A DNA stretch of 21,284 nucleotides from JASJCL01 sp050291585 (GCA_050291585.1 JBNKKA010000066.1:1-21284); one strand, 5' to 3'. Shown: positions 6,716-14,655, counted from the stretch's first letter. The notes: generated by a model not told the origin, from the letters alone. Numbers and translations: made by a program.

Positions 6716-8284
6716 ATGACCACAAAGTTCAATCGCATCCTGCCCCTGAACCGGGTGGAAGGCGATCTCGAGATTCACTTGCAGCTTGATGCGGCCGGAA
6801 CGGTTCTGGACGCCCGTTCGGTGGGCACCATGTACAGAGGCTTCGAGAACCTCATGACCGGCCGCGCCCCCATGGATGCCCTGGTCATCACCCCGCGCAT
6901 CTGCGGCATCTGTACGACGGCTCACTTGAACGCGGCGGCCGAGGCCCTGGACACCCTCTACGAAGCCATGGTACCCGACAATGCCCGCCGCCTGAGGAAT
7001 GTGACCCTCATGGTAGAGCAGCTGCAGAACGCCATGCGTCACGCCTTTCTGCTGTTCATGCCCGATACCGTCCACCCCGTCTATAGTCAACAACAGCTCT
7101 ACCCCGAAGCCCTCAGACGCTATGAACCTCTCAAGGGCGAGACCCAGATTCAAGCCATCGCTGAGACCCAGCGCCTGATAGAGATCATCGCCATCCTGGG
7201 CGGCCAGTGGCCCCACTCCTCTTTCATGGTTCCCGGGGGGGTCGTCTCGGTGCCCAGCGCGGCCGATCTCAATCAATGCCGCCATCTGCTGTTTAATTTT
7301 AGGCGGTGGTATGAATCCCGGATCCTGGGATGCGACCTGGACACCTGGCAAGGGGTGCAGAGCATGGCCGATTTAGAGGATTGGCTGCAGGCGGCACCGG
7401 CGCATGCCGACAGCGAATTAGGTTTTTTTATACGCTATGGGCGGGCGCTGGGTCTCGACCGCCTGGGCCGCGGTCACGAGCGTTTCATTTCCCATGGAGG
7501 CCCCAAGCTGCCGAAGAATACAGCCGTCCACGGCTTTGGCTCAGAGGAACACCTCTTCCCGGCGGGAGTCTATGGGCACGAAACCAGGCAAGCGCTGGAT
7601 CCCCAGAAGATCAGTGAGGATATCAGCTGTGCCTACTATCAGGGCCAGGGGCCGCTGCATCCTTTTAACGCCAGGACGGTGCCCGACCCGGTCAGCGAAG
7701 CCGGCGCAGGCGACACACACACCAAGAAATACTCCTGGGCCAAGGCGCCGCGCTACGCCGGACTGCCCGCGGAAACCGGTCCCTTGGCGGATCTGGTGGC
7801 GGCAGAGGACCCCTTGGTGACCGATTGGATGAAACGCCAGGGAGCCAGTGTCTTGATCCGCCAATTGGCCCGCATGATCCGTCCGGCGATATTGCTGCCG
7901 GCGCTGGACACCTGGCTGCACGAGATGACCACCAGCACCTCCCCCTTCTACCGTCACTATCGGAAGTGTGCCAACGGCAAGGGCTTCGGTCTGGTCACCG
8001 CGCCCCGGGGGGCCCTCGGACACTGGATTCAGTTGGACGAGGGCGTCATCAGCAGCTACCAGGTGATCCCCCCCACGACCTGGAACGGTTCGCCCCGAGA
8101 TGAGCGCGGCGTCCGCGGTCCCTGGGAGGAGGCCCTGGTGGGCACCCAAGTGGCCGACCCCCAACACCCCATCGAAGTGGAACACGTGGTCCGCTCCTTC
8201 GACCCCTGTCTGGTATGCACGGTCCATGTGGTCGATGCCCGCGACCATCACCCGCCACGAACCGCCAGCCACAGGAGAGGATGA
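6716..8284 (+). CDS. [NiFe] hydrogenase large subunit, group 2-like
   Basis: A 522-residue subunit housing the Ni-Fe active site that binds and splits H2. Motifs seen: RVEGDLEI near the N-terminus, RICGIC (L1) with C63 and C66, and DPCLVCTVH (L2) with C498, C501 and H504. The four cysteines are ordinary TGC/TGT codons, so there is no selenocysteine. After H504 follow 18 residues (VVDARDHHPPRTASHRRG), the usual position of the tail removed by a maturation endopeptidase; known regulatory hydrogenases generally lack this tail. An AAAGGG Shine-Dalgarno precedes ATG 6716. The stop overlaps the ribosome-binding region of the next kinase gene (8292), which argues for coupling. No diaphorase, FrhB, Hdr, cytochrome b or maturation genes are adjacent, which disfavours groups 1, 3 and 4. 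I65 in CGIC matches the bulky residue found in oxygen-insensitive sensor enzymes, but this alone is not diagnostic. Confidence 0.93.
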   Translation: MTTKFNRILPLNRVEGDLEIHLQLDAAGTVLDARSVGTMYRGFENLMTGRAPMDALVITPRICGICTTAHLNAAAEALDTLYEAMVPDNARRLRNVTLMVEQLQNAMRHAFLLFMPDTVHPVYSQQQLYPEALRRYEPLKGETQIQAIAETQRLIEIIAILGGQWPHSSFMVPGGVVSVPSAADLNQCRHLLFNFRRWYESRILGCDLDTWQGVQSMADLEDWLQAAPAHADSELGFFIRYGRALGLDRLGRGHERFISHGGPKLPKNTAVHGFGSEEHLFPAGVYGHETRQALDPQKISEDISCAYYQGQGPLHPFNARTVPDPVSEAGAGDTHTKKYSWAKAPRYAGLPAETGPLADLVAAEDPLVTDWMKRQGASVLIRQLARMIRPAILLPALDTWLHEMTTSTSPFYRHYRKCANGKGFGLVTAPRGALGHWIQLDEGVISSYQVIPPTTWNGSPRDERGVRGPWEEALVGTQVADPQHPIEVEHVVRSFDPCLVCTVHVVDARDHHPPRTASHRRG

Positions 8285-8291
8285 GATCCAG

Positions 8292-10421
8292 ATGGCATTC
8301 TCCGATACAAGCGCCTTGTCCCCCACCCTGAACGGCCACCCGGCAGCAGGTTGGATCAGCGACCCGGAAGGCGTCGAGTTACACCGACTCCAGGCCCTGC
8401 AGGCGGAAAACAAGCTCTTGCGCGAAGAGATTCGCGTGTCGCGCGAATCGGCCGAAATTACCGCCAGCCTGGTGGTCAAACAATTCGAGGAAACCGAACG
8501 CGTCCTGCGCCGTTTTCAGGAGGCCAACGCCCAACGCAAAGCGGTGCTCGATTCAGCGTCCCACATCGCCATCATGGCCATGGATCGCAAAGGGCACATC
8601 ATCGTCTTCAACAAGGGGGCCGAGAATCTCCTCGGCTATCGTGCCTCAGAGGTGATCGGCAAAAAAACTCCCCTGGCCTTCCACCGGCAGGAGGAGATTC
8701 GGCGCCACGCCAAGGTCTTGAAGACAGAGAGCGGCCGCGCCATCGACGGTTTGGAAATTTTCCTGGAGTATGCCATCCAGGGACGCGATCAGCAGCAGGA
8801 GTGGACCTATGTGCGCAAGGATGGCAGCGAGTTCCCCGTTCACCTCTCCATCAACGGCCTCAAGGACAGCGAAGGCACCTTCACCGGTTTTCTCTGCATC
8901 GCCGCGGACATCACCGACATCAAACAATCGGAACAGGCCCGCCTGGCGAGCGAACGCAAATTCCGCCGGCTCATCGACAACATCCCCAACATCGTCTTCA
9001 AGGGCTATGCGGATGGCTCCATCGATTTTGTGGACAACAAGATTGAGGCCCTGACCGGCTATAGTCGGGAAGTATTCAGCTCGCGAAAATTGAAGTGGAC
9101 CGACCTGATCCTGCCCGAAGACAGGGCCGGTGCCCGGGAGAAACTGATCGGGGCCCTCAAAAAAGATCGCCACTATATCCGCGAGTACCGCATCCGCAAG
9201 AAGGATGGGGAGATCGTCTGGCTCCAGGCGAGCAGCCAGATCGACTGTGACGCCGACGGCAATATCAAGTTAATCAGTGGCGCCTTCCTGGATATCACCA
9301 AGCGTAAAAGGGCAGAAGCCGCCCTGCTGGTATCCGAGGAGAAATATCGCTCCCTCTTCGACAGCGGTCCCAACCCCATCTTCGTGCTGGACCCTGCAAA
9401 CCAAGAGATACTCGACGTCAACCCATCCGCCCTTGCGGCCTATGGGTATGAAAAGCAGGAACTCCTGGGGCGCCACTTCAGCGACCTGGGAGAGTTCGAG
9501 ATCCCCGATCTGGAGCTCAGTCACGACGACCCGGACAATCCGGAGGTGGCCTGCTTCGTCAACCAGCGGGCGCGCCATTGGAAAAAAGATGGAACGCCCT
9601 TTTACATCCGCGTCAAGGCCTGTCCCATCACCTATCGGGATCGGCTGGCCCTGATCCTGGCCGCCACCGACATCACCGAGAGCATCGAAAAAGACGCCCA
9701 GCTTTTCCAGGCCAGCAAGATGAAAACTCTGGGAGAGATGTCGGCCGGTATGGCCCATGAGCTGACCCAACCCCTCAACGCCATCAAAATCGGCAACGAT
9801 TATCTGCGCCGCCTGCTTCAGCAGGGCAAACCCATATCTGCCAAGACCATCACCCAGGTGACCGACGCCGTCACGGGCCAGGTCGAACGGGCCTCCGACA
9901 TCATCAATCACCTGCGCGAATTCGGACGCAAACCCGATTTCAAACAGAATCCGGTGGACCTTAACACCGTGGTGGGCAATGTCACCCAGATCATCGGCCA
10001 GCAGTTGGCCTTGATCAACATCCAGCTCCATGTGGAATTGCAAACCGAGCTGCCGGCCATCTTGGCCAACGGCAACCGCCTGGAACAGGTGGTCTTCAAC
10101 CTGGTGGCCAACGCCCGGGATGCCATTGAACAATTGCGCTCACAAACCGCTAAAGCGGGCGGTCGCGACATCCGGGTACGCACTTTTTCCACCAGCAAGG
10201 CCGTCGTCTGCCGCGTCGACGATACGGGCATCGGGATTCCTGCGGACAAGCGCGAAAAGATTTTTGAGCCCTTTTTTACCACCAAGGAGGTCGGCAAGGG
10301 CATGGGGATCGGCCTGGCCATCTCCTACGGGATTGTGCGCGATTATGGCGGTTCCATAAGTGTTAGAGCCAGGCCCGGTGGAGGGACCAGCTTTGAGTTG
10401 AAATTTCCGAGGTCGGAATAG
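8292..10421 (+). CDS. Soluble triple-PAS histidine kinase (HoxJ/HupT-like role)
   Basis: A 709-residue cytoplasmic kinase without membrane helices. A coiled coil (about 28-85, LQALQAENKLLREEI) precedes three PAS domains: about 86-210, 222-342 and 348-465 (the first two with clear PAC ends, DITDI and DITKRK). The kinase core has H-box GMAHELTQPLNAI with H489, N-box N603/N607, G1 DDTGIGIP (643-650), F-box EPFFTT and GMGIGLA. This is HPK4-type. The core is closely similar to that of the RND fusion at 2680-5652 (for instance PLNAIKIGNDYL versus PLNAIKVGNEFL). The start is ATG 8292 with AGGAGAGG at 8273-8280; the frame stays open back to 8100 but that stretch overlaps the hydrogenase large subunit. 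In known systems HoxBC/HupUV hand the H2 signal to a PAS kinase through protein contact, and position right after the large subunit suggests the same here. The ligand of the PAS domains is unknown. Confidence 0.92.
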   Translation: MAFSDTSALSPTLNGHPAAGWISDPEGVELHRLQALQAENKLLREEIRVSRESAEITASLVVKQFEETERVLRRFQEANAQRKAVLDSASHIAIMAMDRKGHIIVFNKGAENLLGYRASEVIGKKTPLAFHRQEEIRRHAKVLKTESGRAIDGLEIFLEYAIQGRDQQQEWTYVRKDGSEFPVHLSINGLKDSEGTFTGFLCIAADITDIKQSEQARLASERKFRRLIDNIPNIVFKGYADGSIDFVDNKIEALTGYSREVFSSRKLKWTDLILPEDRAGAREKLIGALKKDRHYIREYRIRKKDGEIVWLQASSQIDCDADGNIKLISGAFLDITKRKRAEAALLVSEEKYRSLFDSGPNPIFVLDPANQEILDVNPSALAAYGYEKQELLGRHFSDLGEFEIPDLELSHDDPDNPEVACFVNQRARHWKKDGTPFYIRVKACPITYRDRLALILAATDITESIEKDAQLFQASKMKTLGEMSAGMAHELTQPLNAIKIGNDYLRRLLQQGKPISAKTITQVTDAVTGQVERASDIINHLREFGRKPDFKQNPVDLNTVVGNVTQIIGQQLALINIQLHVELQTELPAILANGNRLEQVVFNLVANARDAIEQLRSQTAKAGGRDIRVRTFSTSKAVVCRVDDTGIGIPADKREKIFEPFFTTKEVGKGMGIGLAISYGIVRDYGGSISVRARPGGGTSFELKFPRSE

Positions 10422-10462
10422 GCGCGCCTGGCGACATGGGCAGGGAGCGCCAAGGAACCCTC

Positions 10463-10483
10463 TTGGGGCGGCGGTTGCCCCAA
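10463..10483 (+). other. Hairpin in the kinase-receiver gap
   Basis: A 7-bp perfect stem TTGGGGC (10463-10469) / GCCCCAA (10477-10483) with a 7-nt loop lies about 40 bases after the triple-PAS kinase stop. It is not followed by a U-run, so a full intrinsic terminator is not supported; it could dampen read-through or stabilise the upstream mRNA 3' end, making receiver expression partly separate. Confidence 0.35.
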
Positions 10484-10512
10484 AGCGGGGATCGACTTTT
10501 AATCCAGGGCAG

Positions 10513-10548
10513 GCCCCGACACTGGGGTAGGCGCCCCGACACGGGGTA
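10513..10548 (+). repeat. Two tandem GC-rich palindromic repeats upstream of the receiver gene
   Basis: Two near-identical units, GCCCCGACACTGGGGTA (10513-10529) and GCCCCGACACGGGGTA (10533-10548), start exactly 20 bases apart, i.e. about two helical turns. Each unit is itself a small palindrome (CCCC...GGGG) around GACAC. They sit 26 bases upstream of the receiver start codon and just before its AGGAGAAAG ribosome-binding site. The phased spacing suits a tandem operator for a dimeric regulator; RNA hairpins acting on translation are the alternative. No matching -10/-35 pair was recognised beside them. Confidence 0.5.
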
Positions 10549-10573
10549 AAACCCAATCAGGAGAAAGCCGTTC

Positions 10574-10945
10574 ATGACGACCATACTGATCATCGACGAT
10601 GAGAAACCCACCCTGCAGATGCTCTCTCTGTTTTTAGAGGCCAGCGGCTATGCGGTGCTGACGGCGGAGAACGAATCCCAGGGGCTTGAGGTCTTCAACC
10701 GGGAACGGCCTGAGATCGTGCTCACCGACATCAAGATGCCCGGTAAAGATGGTCTGGATGTGTTGCGCCAGATCAAAGCGATCTCCCCCGCCACCGAGGT
10801 GATCGTTATCACCGGTCACGGGGGCATGGATTTGAAACAGAAAGCCATGGCACTGAATGCCAGCGCCTTTTTCAACAAACCCCTGGACACCGATGCCCTG
10901 GACAAGGCGCTGAAAGCGGCCGAGGCACGCCTGGACGGCGAATAA
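10574..10945 (+). CDS. Stand-alone response-regulator receiver domain
   Basis: A 123-residue protein that is just one CheY-like receiver. The acidic pocket D8/D9 (ILIIDDE), phospho-acceptor D52 (VLTDIKMPG), T80 (VITGHG) and K102 (FFNKPLD) are all present, so it should accept phosphate. There is no DNA-binding, enzymatic or other output domain. An AGGAGAAAG Shine-Dalgarno about 6-7 bases before ATG 10574 supports the start. It lies 152 bases after the triple-PAS kinase in the same direction, so it is the obvious partner for that kinase and perhaps for the RND-fused kinase. It differs from HoxA/HupR, the NtrC-type regulators of classical H2-sensing systems. It may work as a shuttle in a phosphorelay or by protein contact. 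Confidence 0.93.
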   Translation: MTTILIIDDEKPTLQMLSLFLEASGYAVLTAENESQGLEVFNRERPEIVLTDIKMPGKDGLDVLRQIKAISPATEVIVITGHGGMDLKQKAMALNASAFFNKPLDTDALDKALKAAEARLDGE

Positions 10946-11130
10946 GGATGCAGCTGGCATTGACCGGTGCGGCTTCAATCTGTGTTGGCCCCCCTGGGTA
11001 AGTTAAGGGATGTATTGCCGGTACTATGGAGCACTCATTCCGGAGAACCTTTTCAAGCAAGAGAGATTGACTGTTGGGCGAGTGGTGAGAGGATTTGCCG
11101 TTTTGACGTTCGTATGCAGGAAGATTCCAA

Positions 11131-11730
11131 ATGATCGATAAATTAATCGAAACACTCAGAGTTCTCTTGCAAGGCAATCTTCCTGAGCCAATTGATCTGA
11201 GAGAGATTCTTGATGAACGTGAACGAGATCTTGCGAAGATGATGAATCAACTTATCATATTCATGCAAGAGGTTCACTCCTTTATCCTTCCATTGTCGAA
11301 AGGAGAATTAGCCGAAATAAAAATCTCTCAAAAAAATTTTTTCGGATCTCCCTTTAAAGAATTGCATTCTCGCTTGCTTCATTTAACTTGGCAGGCAAAC
11401 CAGTTGGCAAATGGTGATTTTAGCCAGCGAGTTGACTTTATGGGGGATTTTTCTACAGCGTTTAACCACATGATCGACTCCCTCAACCAGAATGAAAAAG
11501 TTCTTAAAGATAAAATTGATGCGTTGGAAAAAGCACTCTCTCATATCGATATATTGGAAGGTATCCTGCCGATATGCAGTCACTGTCACAAAATAAGACT
11601 TGAGGGAACCGACCCTGAGGATCAAGCAAATTGGATACAATTAGAAAGATACATATGTAAGAAAACTGAAGCACAGTTTTCACATTCTATTTGTCCAGAC
11701 TGCATGAGCAAGTATTATCCAGACGATTAG
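11131..11730 (+). CDS. HAMP-like signalling protein with C-terminal cysteine motif
   Basis: A 199-residue soluble protein in visibly more AT-rich DNA than the genes to its left. A HAMP-like helical region lies about 80-120 (ANGDFSQRVDFMGDFSTAFN), followed by a predicted coiled coil (about 120-142). The end carries ILPICSHCHKIR (C149, C152), C176, then FSHSICPDCM (H185, C188, C191), a paired CxxC arrangement that could bind zinc. This tail is common at the ends of PAS/GAF/receiver proteins in deltaproteobacteria, usually without assigned function. There are no membrane helices, although HAMP domains usually follow one. Start at ATG 11131 is supported by AGGAAG 8 bases upstream. It is 185 bases after the receiver gene, in a gap with no clear terminator, so co-transcription is possible but uncertain. 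The stop codon touches the presumed 3' end of the intron relic on the other strand. Confidence 0.7.
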   Translation: MIDKLIETLRVLLQGNLPEPIDLREILDERERDLAKMMNQLIIFMQEVHSFILPLSKGELAEIKISQKNFFGSPFKELHSRLLHLTWQANQLANGDFSQRVDFMGDFSTAFNHMIDSLNQNEKVLKDKIDALEKALSHIDILEGILPICSHCHKIRLEGTDPEDQANWIQLERYICKKTEAQFSHSICPDCMSKYYPDD

Positions 11731-11810
11731 GTGAACTCACCGCGTAGCCGTGAGTTTTCTCCCCAGCCCCCACACCACCCAGCACGCGGGTCCGCACTGG
11801 GCGGTTCACA
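11731..11810 (-). mobile_element. Group II intron 3'-end relic (domain V/VI-like), no maturase
   Basis: Read on the minus strand, 11804-11775 folds into a 30-nt hairpin with the features of group II intron domain V. It has an 8-bp lower stem CCGCCCAG/CTGGGTGG containing a CGC triad whose G makes a G-U wobble, a 2-nt bulge on the 3' side, a short upper stem and a 4-nt loop (GACC). It is followed by GTGTGGGGG and a second hairpin (AACTCAC/GTGAGTT, about 11735-11757) that could be domain VI, ending near CCTAATCG. No reverse transcriptase or maturase frame is present up to the kinase gene at 11968, so this would be a truncated remnant. The rest of the gap (11811-11967) holds no gene I can support. 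The call is by structure alone. Confidence 0.5.
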
Positions 11811-11967
11811 GCGTCGTCCGGGCCGTAGCCGGGATTTTGAATGATCGACCCTAGCTGTTTGAAAGACACTTTCGGCGGCCATTAAGGGCACAGTGGTTTT
11901 ACATCGCGCCAAGCATCCCGGTGCGCTTATATTTCGCACTGTTTTTAAAGATACCTCCCAATACTCA

Positions 11968-14655
11968 TTATTTTTTCTTATCAAGAACATTTCGAATGGT
12001 TTTTGCCATTTCTCCGATAATAATGGGCTTCAATAAAAGGGCATCGATATCAAATTTATGAATATTTTCTTGGGATATCTTTAAACTAAAGCCGGTACAC
12101 AGGATAATGGGAATATTTGGCTTGATGCGCCTAAGTTCTGTGGCAAGCGCGTCACCCGTCATTTTCGGCATTGTCATATCGGTTATAACAAGATCAAAAG
12201 TGTCGGGTTTATTCTTAAAGAGTGCCAATGCCTCAATACTATTGGAGCGGGATGAAACTTCGTATCCAAGAGATTCAAGCTGGGTTGTGCCCATTCCTAT
12301 TAATACAGGATCATCATCCACAAATAGTATGTGCTCAGTTCCTTTTGGAATATCTGAGGCTTCATGTGTTGCCCGTCTGGCAGGTCGTTCAATTGCGGGC
12401 AGAAAAATCTTAAAGGTCGAGCCTATTCCCGCTTCACTGTCCACGTGGATAGCACCTTTGTAGCTTTCGACGATACCGTGAACCACCGAAAGGCCCATAC
12501 CGGTTCCCTCCCCCCTCTCTTTGGTCGTAAAGAAAGGATCAAATATGCGCTCGAGATGTTCGGCCGGTATGCCGTGACCCGTATCAGATACGTTCAGTTG
12601 CACATAATTTCCGGGTGTTAGATTTATATTATCGATGACGATATCATCTTCTGTCTGAATGTTTTTAAGCGCTATGGTTAACAGACCGCCTTTGTCCTGC
12701 ATTGCATGGCCGGCATTGGTGCAGAGATTCATCAGAATCTGATGGAGTTGAGTTGGATCGCCCATCACAAGTGAATTGCCCTGAATATCTTGTCTGATCT
12801 CAATGGTCGTTGGCAGGGATGACCTTAAAAGCTTGCTGATCTCTTTGGCAATGGTGGCCATGTCAACGGGCTTGATTTCGTGGTCTGATTGGCGGCTGAA
12901 GGTAAGAATCTGTTTAACAAGATCTCTGGCACGAGCGCCTGCTATACGAATTTGTTGGGCATAATCAAATTCCTTACTGTTTCCAGACAACGTCATTTGC
13001 AGTAGTTCGGTATACCCTATGATGGCCGACAAGATATTGTTGAAATCATGGGCGATGCCACCAGCCAAGGTGCCGATTGCTTCCATTTTTTGACCTTGAA
13101 CCAGCTTGTTCTGGAAGTTTGCCTTTTCTTCCTCGATGCGTTTGTTCTCGGTGATGTCTCTGAACTCAACGGTTCTAACATCTTTACCTTTGTAAGGAAC
13201 ATTTCTGGCTTCGATACGAATTGGAAATTCTGTCCCGTCCTTTCGCAAGCAGAGAGCTTCATAAGGCTTTTCGTAACCGGATAAAATATTGTGCATAACC
13301 GCTTGTCTTGATTTTTCTGCTATCAGCAATAAACCGTCCATCCCAATCAACTCGGCCAGTGAGTATCCGGTCATTTCTGACAAGCCCTGATTGCAGTCTA
13401 AAATGATCCCCTTATCGTGAATGGCGATACCACCAAAAGAGGCATTGTGAAGGGCTTTGAAACGCGCTTCACTTTCGCGCAGGGATTGTTCTGCCTGTTT
13501 GCGATCAGTGATGTCATGGTAGTTTCCTAAAAGTCCGCCTATATCCGGATCTTGAGAAAGGTTACTGCCTGTAAATTCTATCCACCGGTAACTGGCATCC
13601 TTGCACTTGTAACGAAATTCCGTAGTTCCGACAGCGTTGGGCTTCTGCATAAGCGTTCGAAAATATGTCTGTGTCGATTTCAGGTCTTCCGGATGCACAA
13701 GTTCCCAGGCACTGCTGCCAACAACATCTTCGGTTTTCCAGCCGAACAATTTTTCTATGTTTGGGCTATTATATCTATTGACGCCATCCCGGTCTATGAT
13801 GGCAATCACATCCCCAATATTGGCAACCATTTTGCGCTGCATGGATTCACTTCTTCGAATGGCCTCTTCGGCCTGCTTTCGGCCGGTGATGTCCCGCACA
13901 ATTCCTATCGCATGCCACCCATCCTGCAATTTAACTTTAGATAAAGCCAGCTCAATTGGTTTTATAATTCCGTCCTTGCGACGGCCTTGCAGTTCCAATG
14001 TTTTGCCAATTGCAGGCCCTTCTCCAGTTGCTTGGAAGAGAGCAAAGTTCTTCTGAAAGTCAGCGTGATAACGTTCCGGAGCCAGCAACATGTGGAGATT
14101 GCTGCCAAGGACTTCCTCCTGCCGATATCCGAAAATGCGCTCGGCTGCAGAGTTCCAAAAGATAATATTACCATCTGAATTCATCATCAGGATCGCATCA
14201 TTGGCTGCTTCTGCGATGGCGCTCAGCTGAGCTTCGCTCTCCCGAAGCGCTTCATCCGTCTGCCTGCGTTCGGTGATGTCGATAAAATTAACGATGACTT
14301 TGTCCAGCGCTCTATCATTAGAGAATATTGGGATCGCATTTACTATTGTCCATGTTGTATAATCCCTGTCCGGCCTGTTAACGCCGACCTCGTAATCACC
14401 AAGCGGTTTATGGGTTGAAAGTACTTTATTTACCGGATAGTCATCAACATTCATGATGGTTGAATCCGCATGCACAAAATTCCATGCGGGGTCATTCGCC
14501 CTCTTCCCGGTCATTTGCTCACTTGTGATCCCAAGGATATTCGCTGCTGCAGGATTGCTGAGCAAAATACTCGTATCATTGGCATGTACGACTACACCTA
14601 CGAGGAGTTCGTTCAAAATTGAGCGGTACTCTTTTTCACTAGGTCTTGTAGGCAT
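11968..14655 (-). CDS. Hybrid histidine kinase with four PAS domains and a receiver
   Basis: An 895-residue cytoplasmic sensor kinase with no membrane helices. PAS domains lie at about 6-130, 140-260, 268-388 and 394-512, each ending in a PAC-type D-I-T-x-x-K/R segment. The kinase core has H-box AGGIAHDFNNIL with H536, N-box N643/N647, G1 DTGHGIP (691-697), DPFFTT and GTGMGLS. A C-terminal receiver has VDDD (779-782), phospho-acceptor D826 (VITDMTMPKMTG) and K876 (LLKP). The H-box (HDFNN) belongs to a different kinase family from the two HELxQPL kinases of the hydrogenase region, so it is not part of that duplication. It is transcribed toward the intron relic and sits in the AT-rich stretch. 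No good Shine-Dalgarno precedes ATG 14655, so the start is less certain. Its start lies only 42 bases from that of the divergent cupin gene. Neither ligand nor target is evident. Confidence 0.93.
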   Translation of the reverse strand: MPTRPSEKEYRSILNELLVGVVVHANDTSILLSNPAAANILGITSEQMTGKRANDPAWNFVHADSTIMNVDDYPVNKVLSTHKPLGDYEVGVNRPDRDYTTWTIVNAIPIFSNDRALDKVIVNFIDITERRQTDEALRESEAQLSAIAEAANDAILMMNSDGNIIFWNSAAERIFGYRQEEVLGSNLHMLLAPERYHADFQKNFALFQATGEGPAIGKTLELQGRRKDGIIKPIELALSKVKLQDGWHAIGIVRDITGRKQAEEAIRRSESMQRKMVANIGDVIAIIDRDGVNRYNSPNIEKLFGWKTEDVVGSSAWELVHPEDLKSTQTYFRTLMQKPNAVGTTEFRYKCKDASYRWIEFTGSNLSQDPDIGGLLGNYHDITDRKQAEQSLRESEARFKALHNASFGGIAIHDKGIILDCNQGLSEMTGYSLAELIGMDGLLLIAEKSRQAVMHNILSGYEKPYEALCLRKDGTEFPIRIEARNVPYKGKDVRTVEFRDITENKRIEEEKANFQNKLVQGQKMEAIGTLAGGIAHDFNNILSAIIGYTELLQMTLSGNSKEFDYAQQIRIAGARARDLVKQILTFSRQSDHEIKPVDMATIAKEISKLLRSSLPTTIEIRQDIQGNSLVMGDPTQLHQILMNLCTNAGHAMQDKGGLLTIALKNIQTEDDIVIDNINLTPGNYVQLNVSDTGHGIPAEHLERIFDPFFTTKERGEGTGMGLSVVHGIVESYKGAIHVDSEAGIGSTFKIFLPAIERPARRATHEASDIPKGTEHILFVDDDPVLIGMGTTQLESLGYEVSSRSNSIEALALFKNKPDTFDLVITDMTMPKMTGDALATELRRIKPNIPIILCTGFSLKISQENIHKFDIDALLLKPIIIGEMAKTIRNVLDKKK

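Noticed and set aside
8228..8270. Possible selenocysteine in the hydrogenase active site
   Set aside because: All four active-site cysteines are encoded by TGC or TGT and there is no in-frame TGA.
5740..8284. Hydrogenase as a bidirectional, F420-nonreducing or membrane-bound respiratory enzyme
   Set aside because: No diaphorase, Hdr/FrhB, cytochrome b or Tat signal is present, and the small-subunit motifs fit group 2.
8100..8291. Upstream start for the triple-PAS kinase inside the hydrogenase large subunit gene
   Set aside because: The extra 64 residues are a Trp/Pro-rich shadow of the large-subunit frame; ATG 8292 has its own AGGAGAGG.
10513..10548. Start of a CRISPR array
   Set aside because: Only two short units with a 3-base gap; no spacers and no cas genes nearby.
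11687..11990. Short minus-strand open frames between the 199-residue gene and the hybrid kinase
   Set aside because: No ribosome-binding site or recognisable domain; they run through the intron-like hairpins and into the neighbouring genes.
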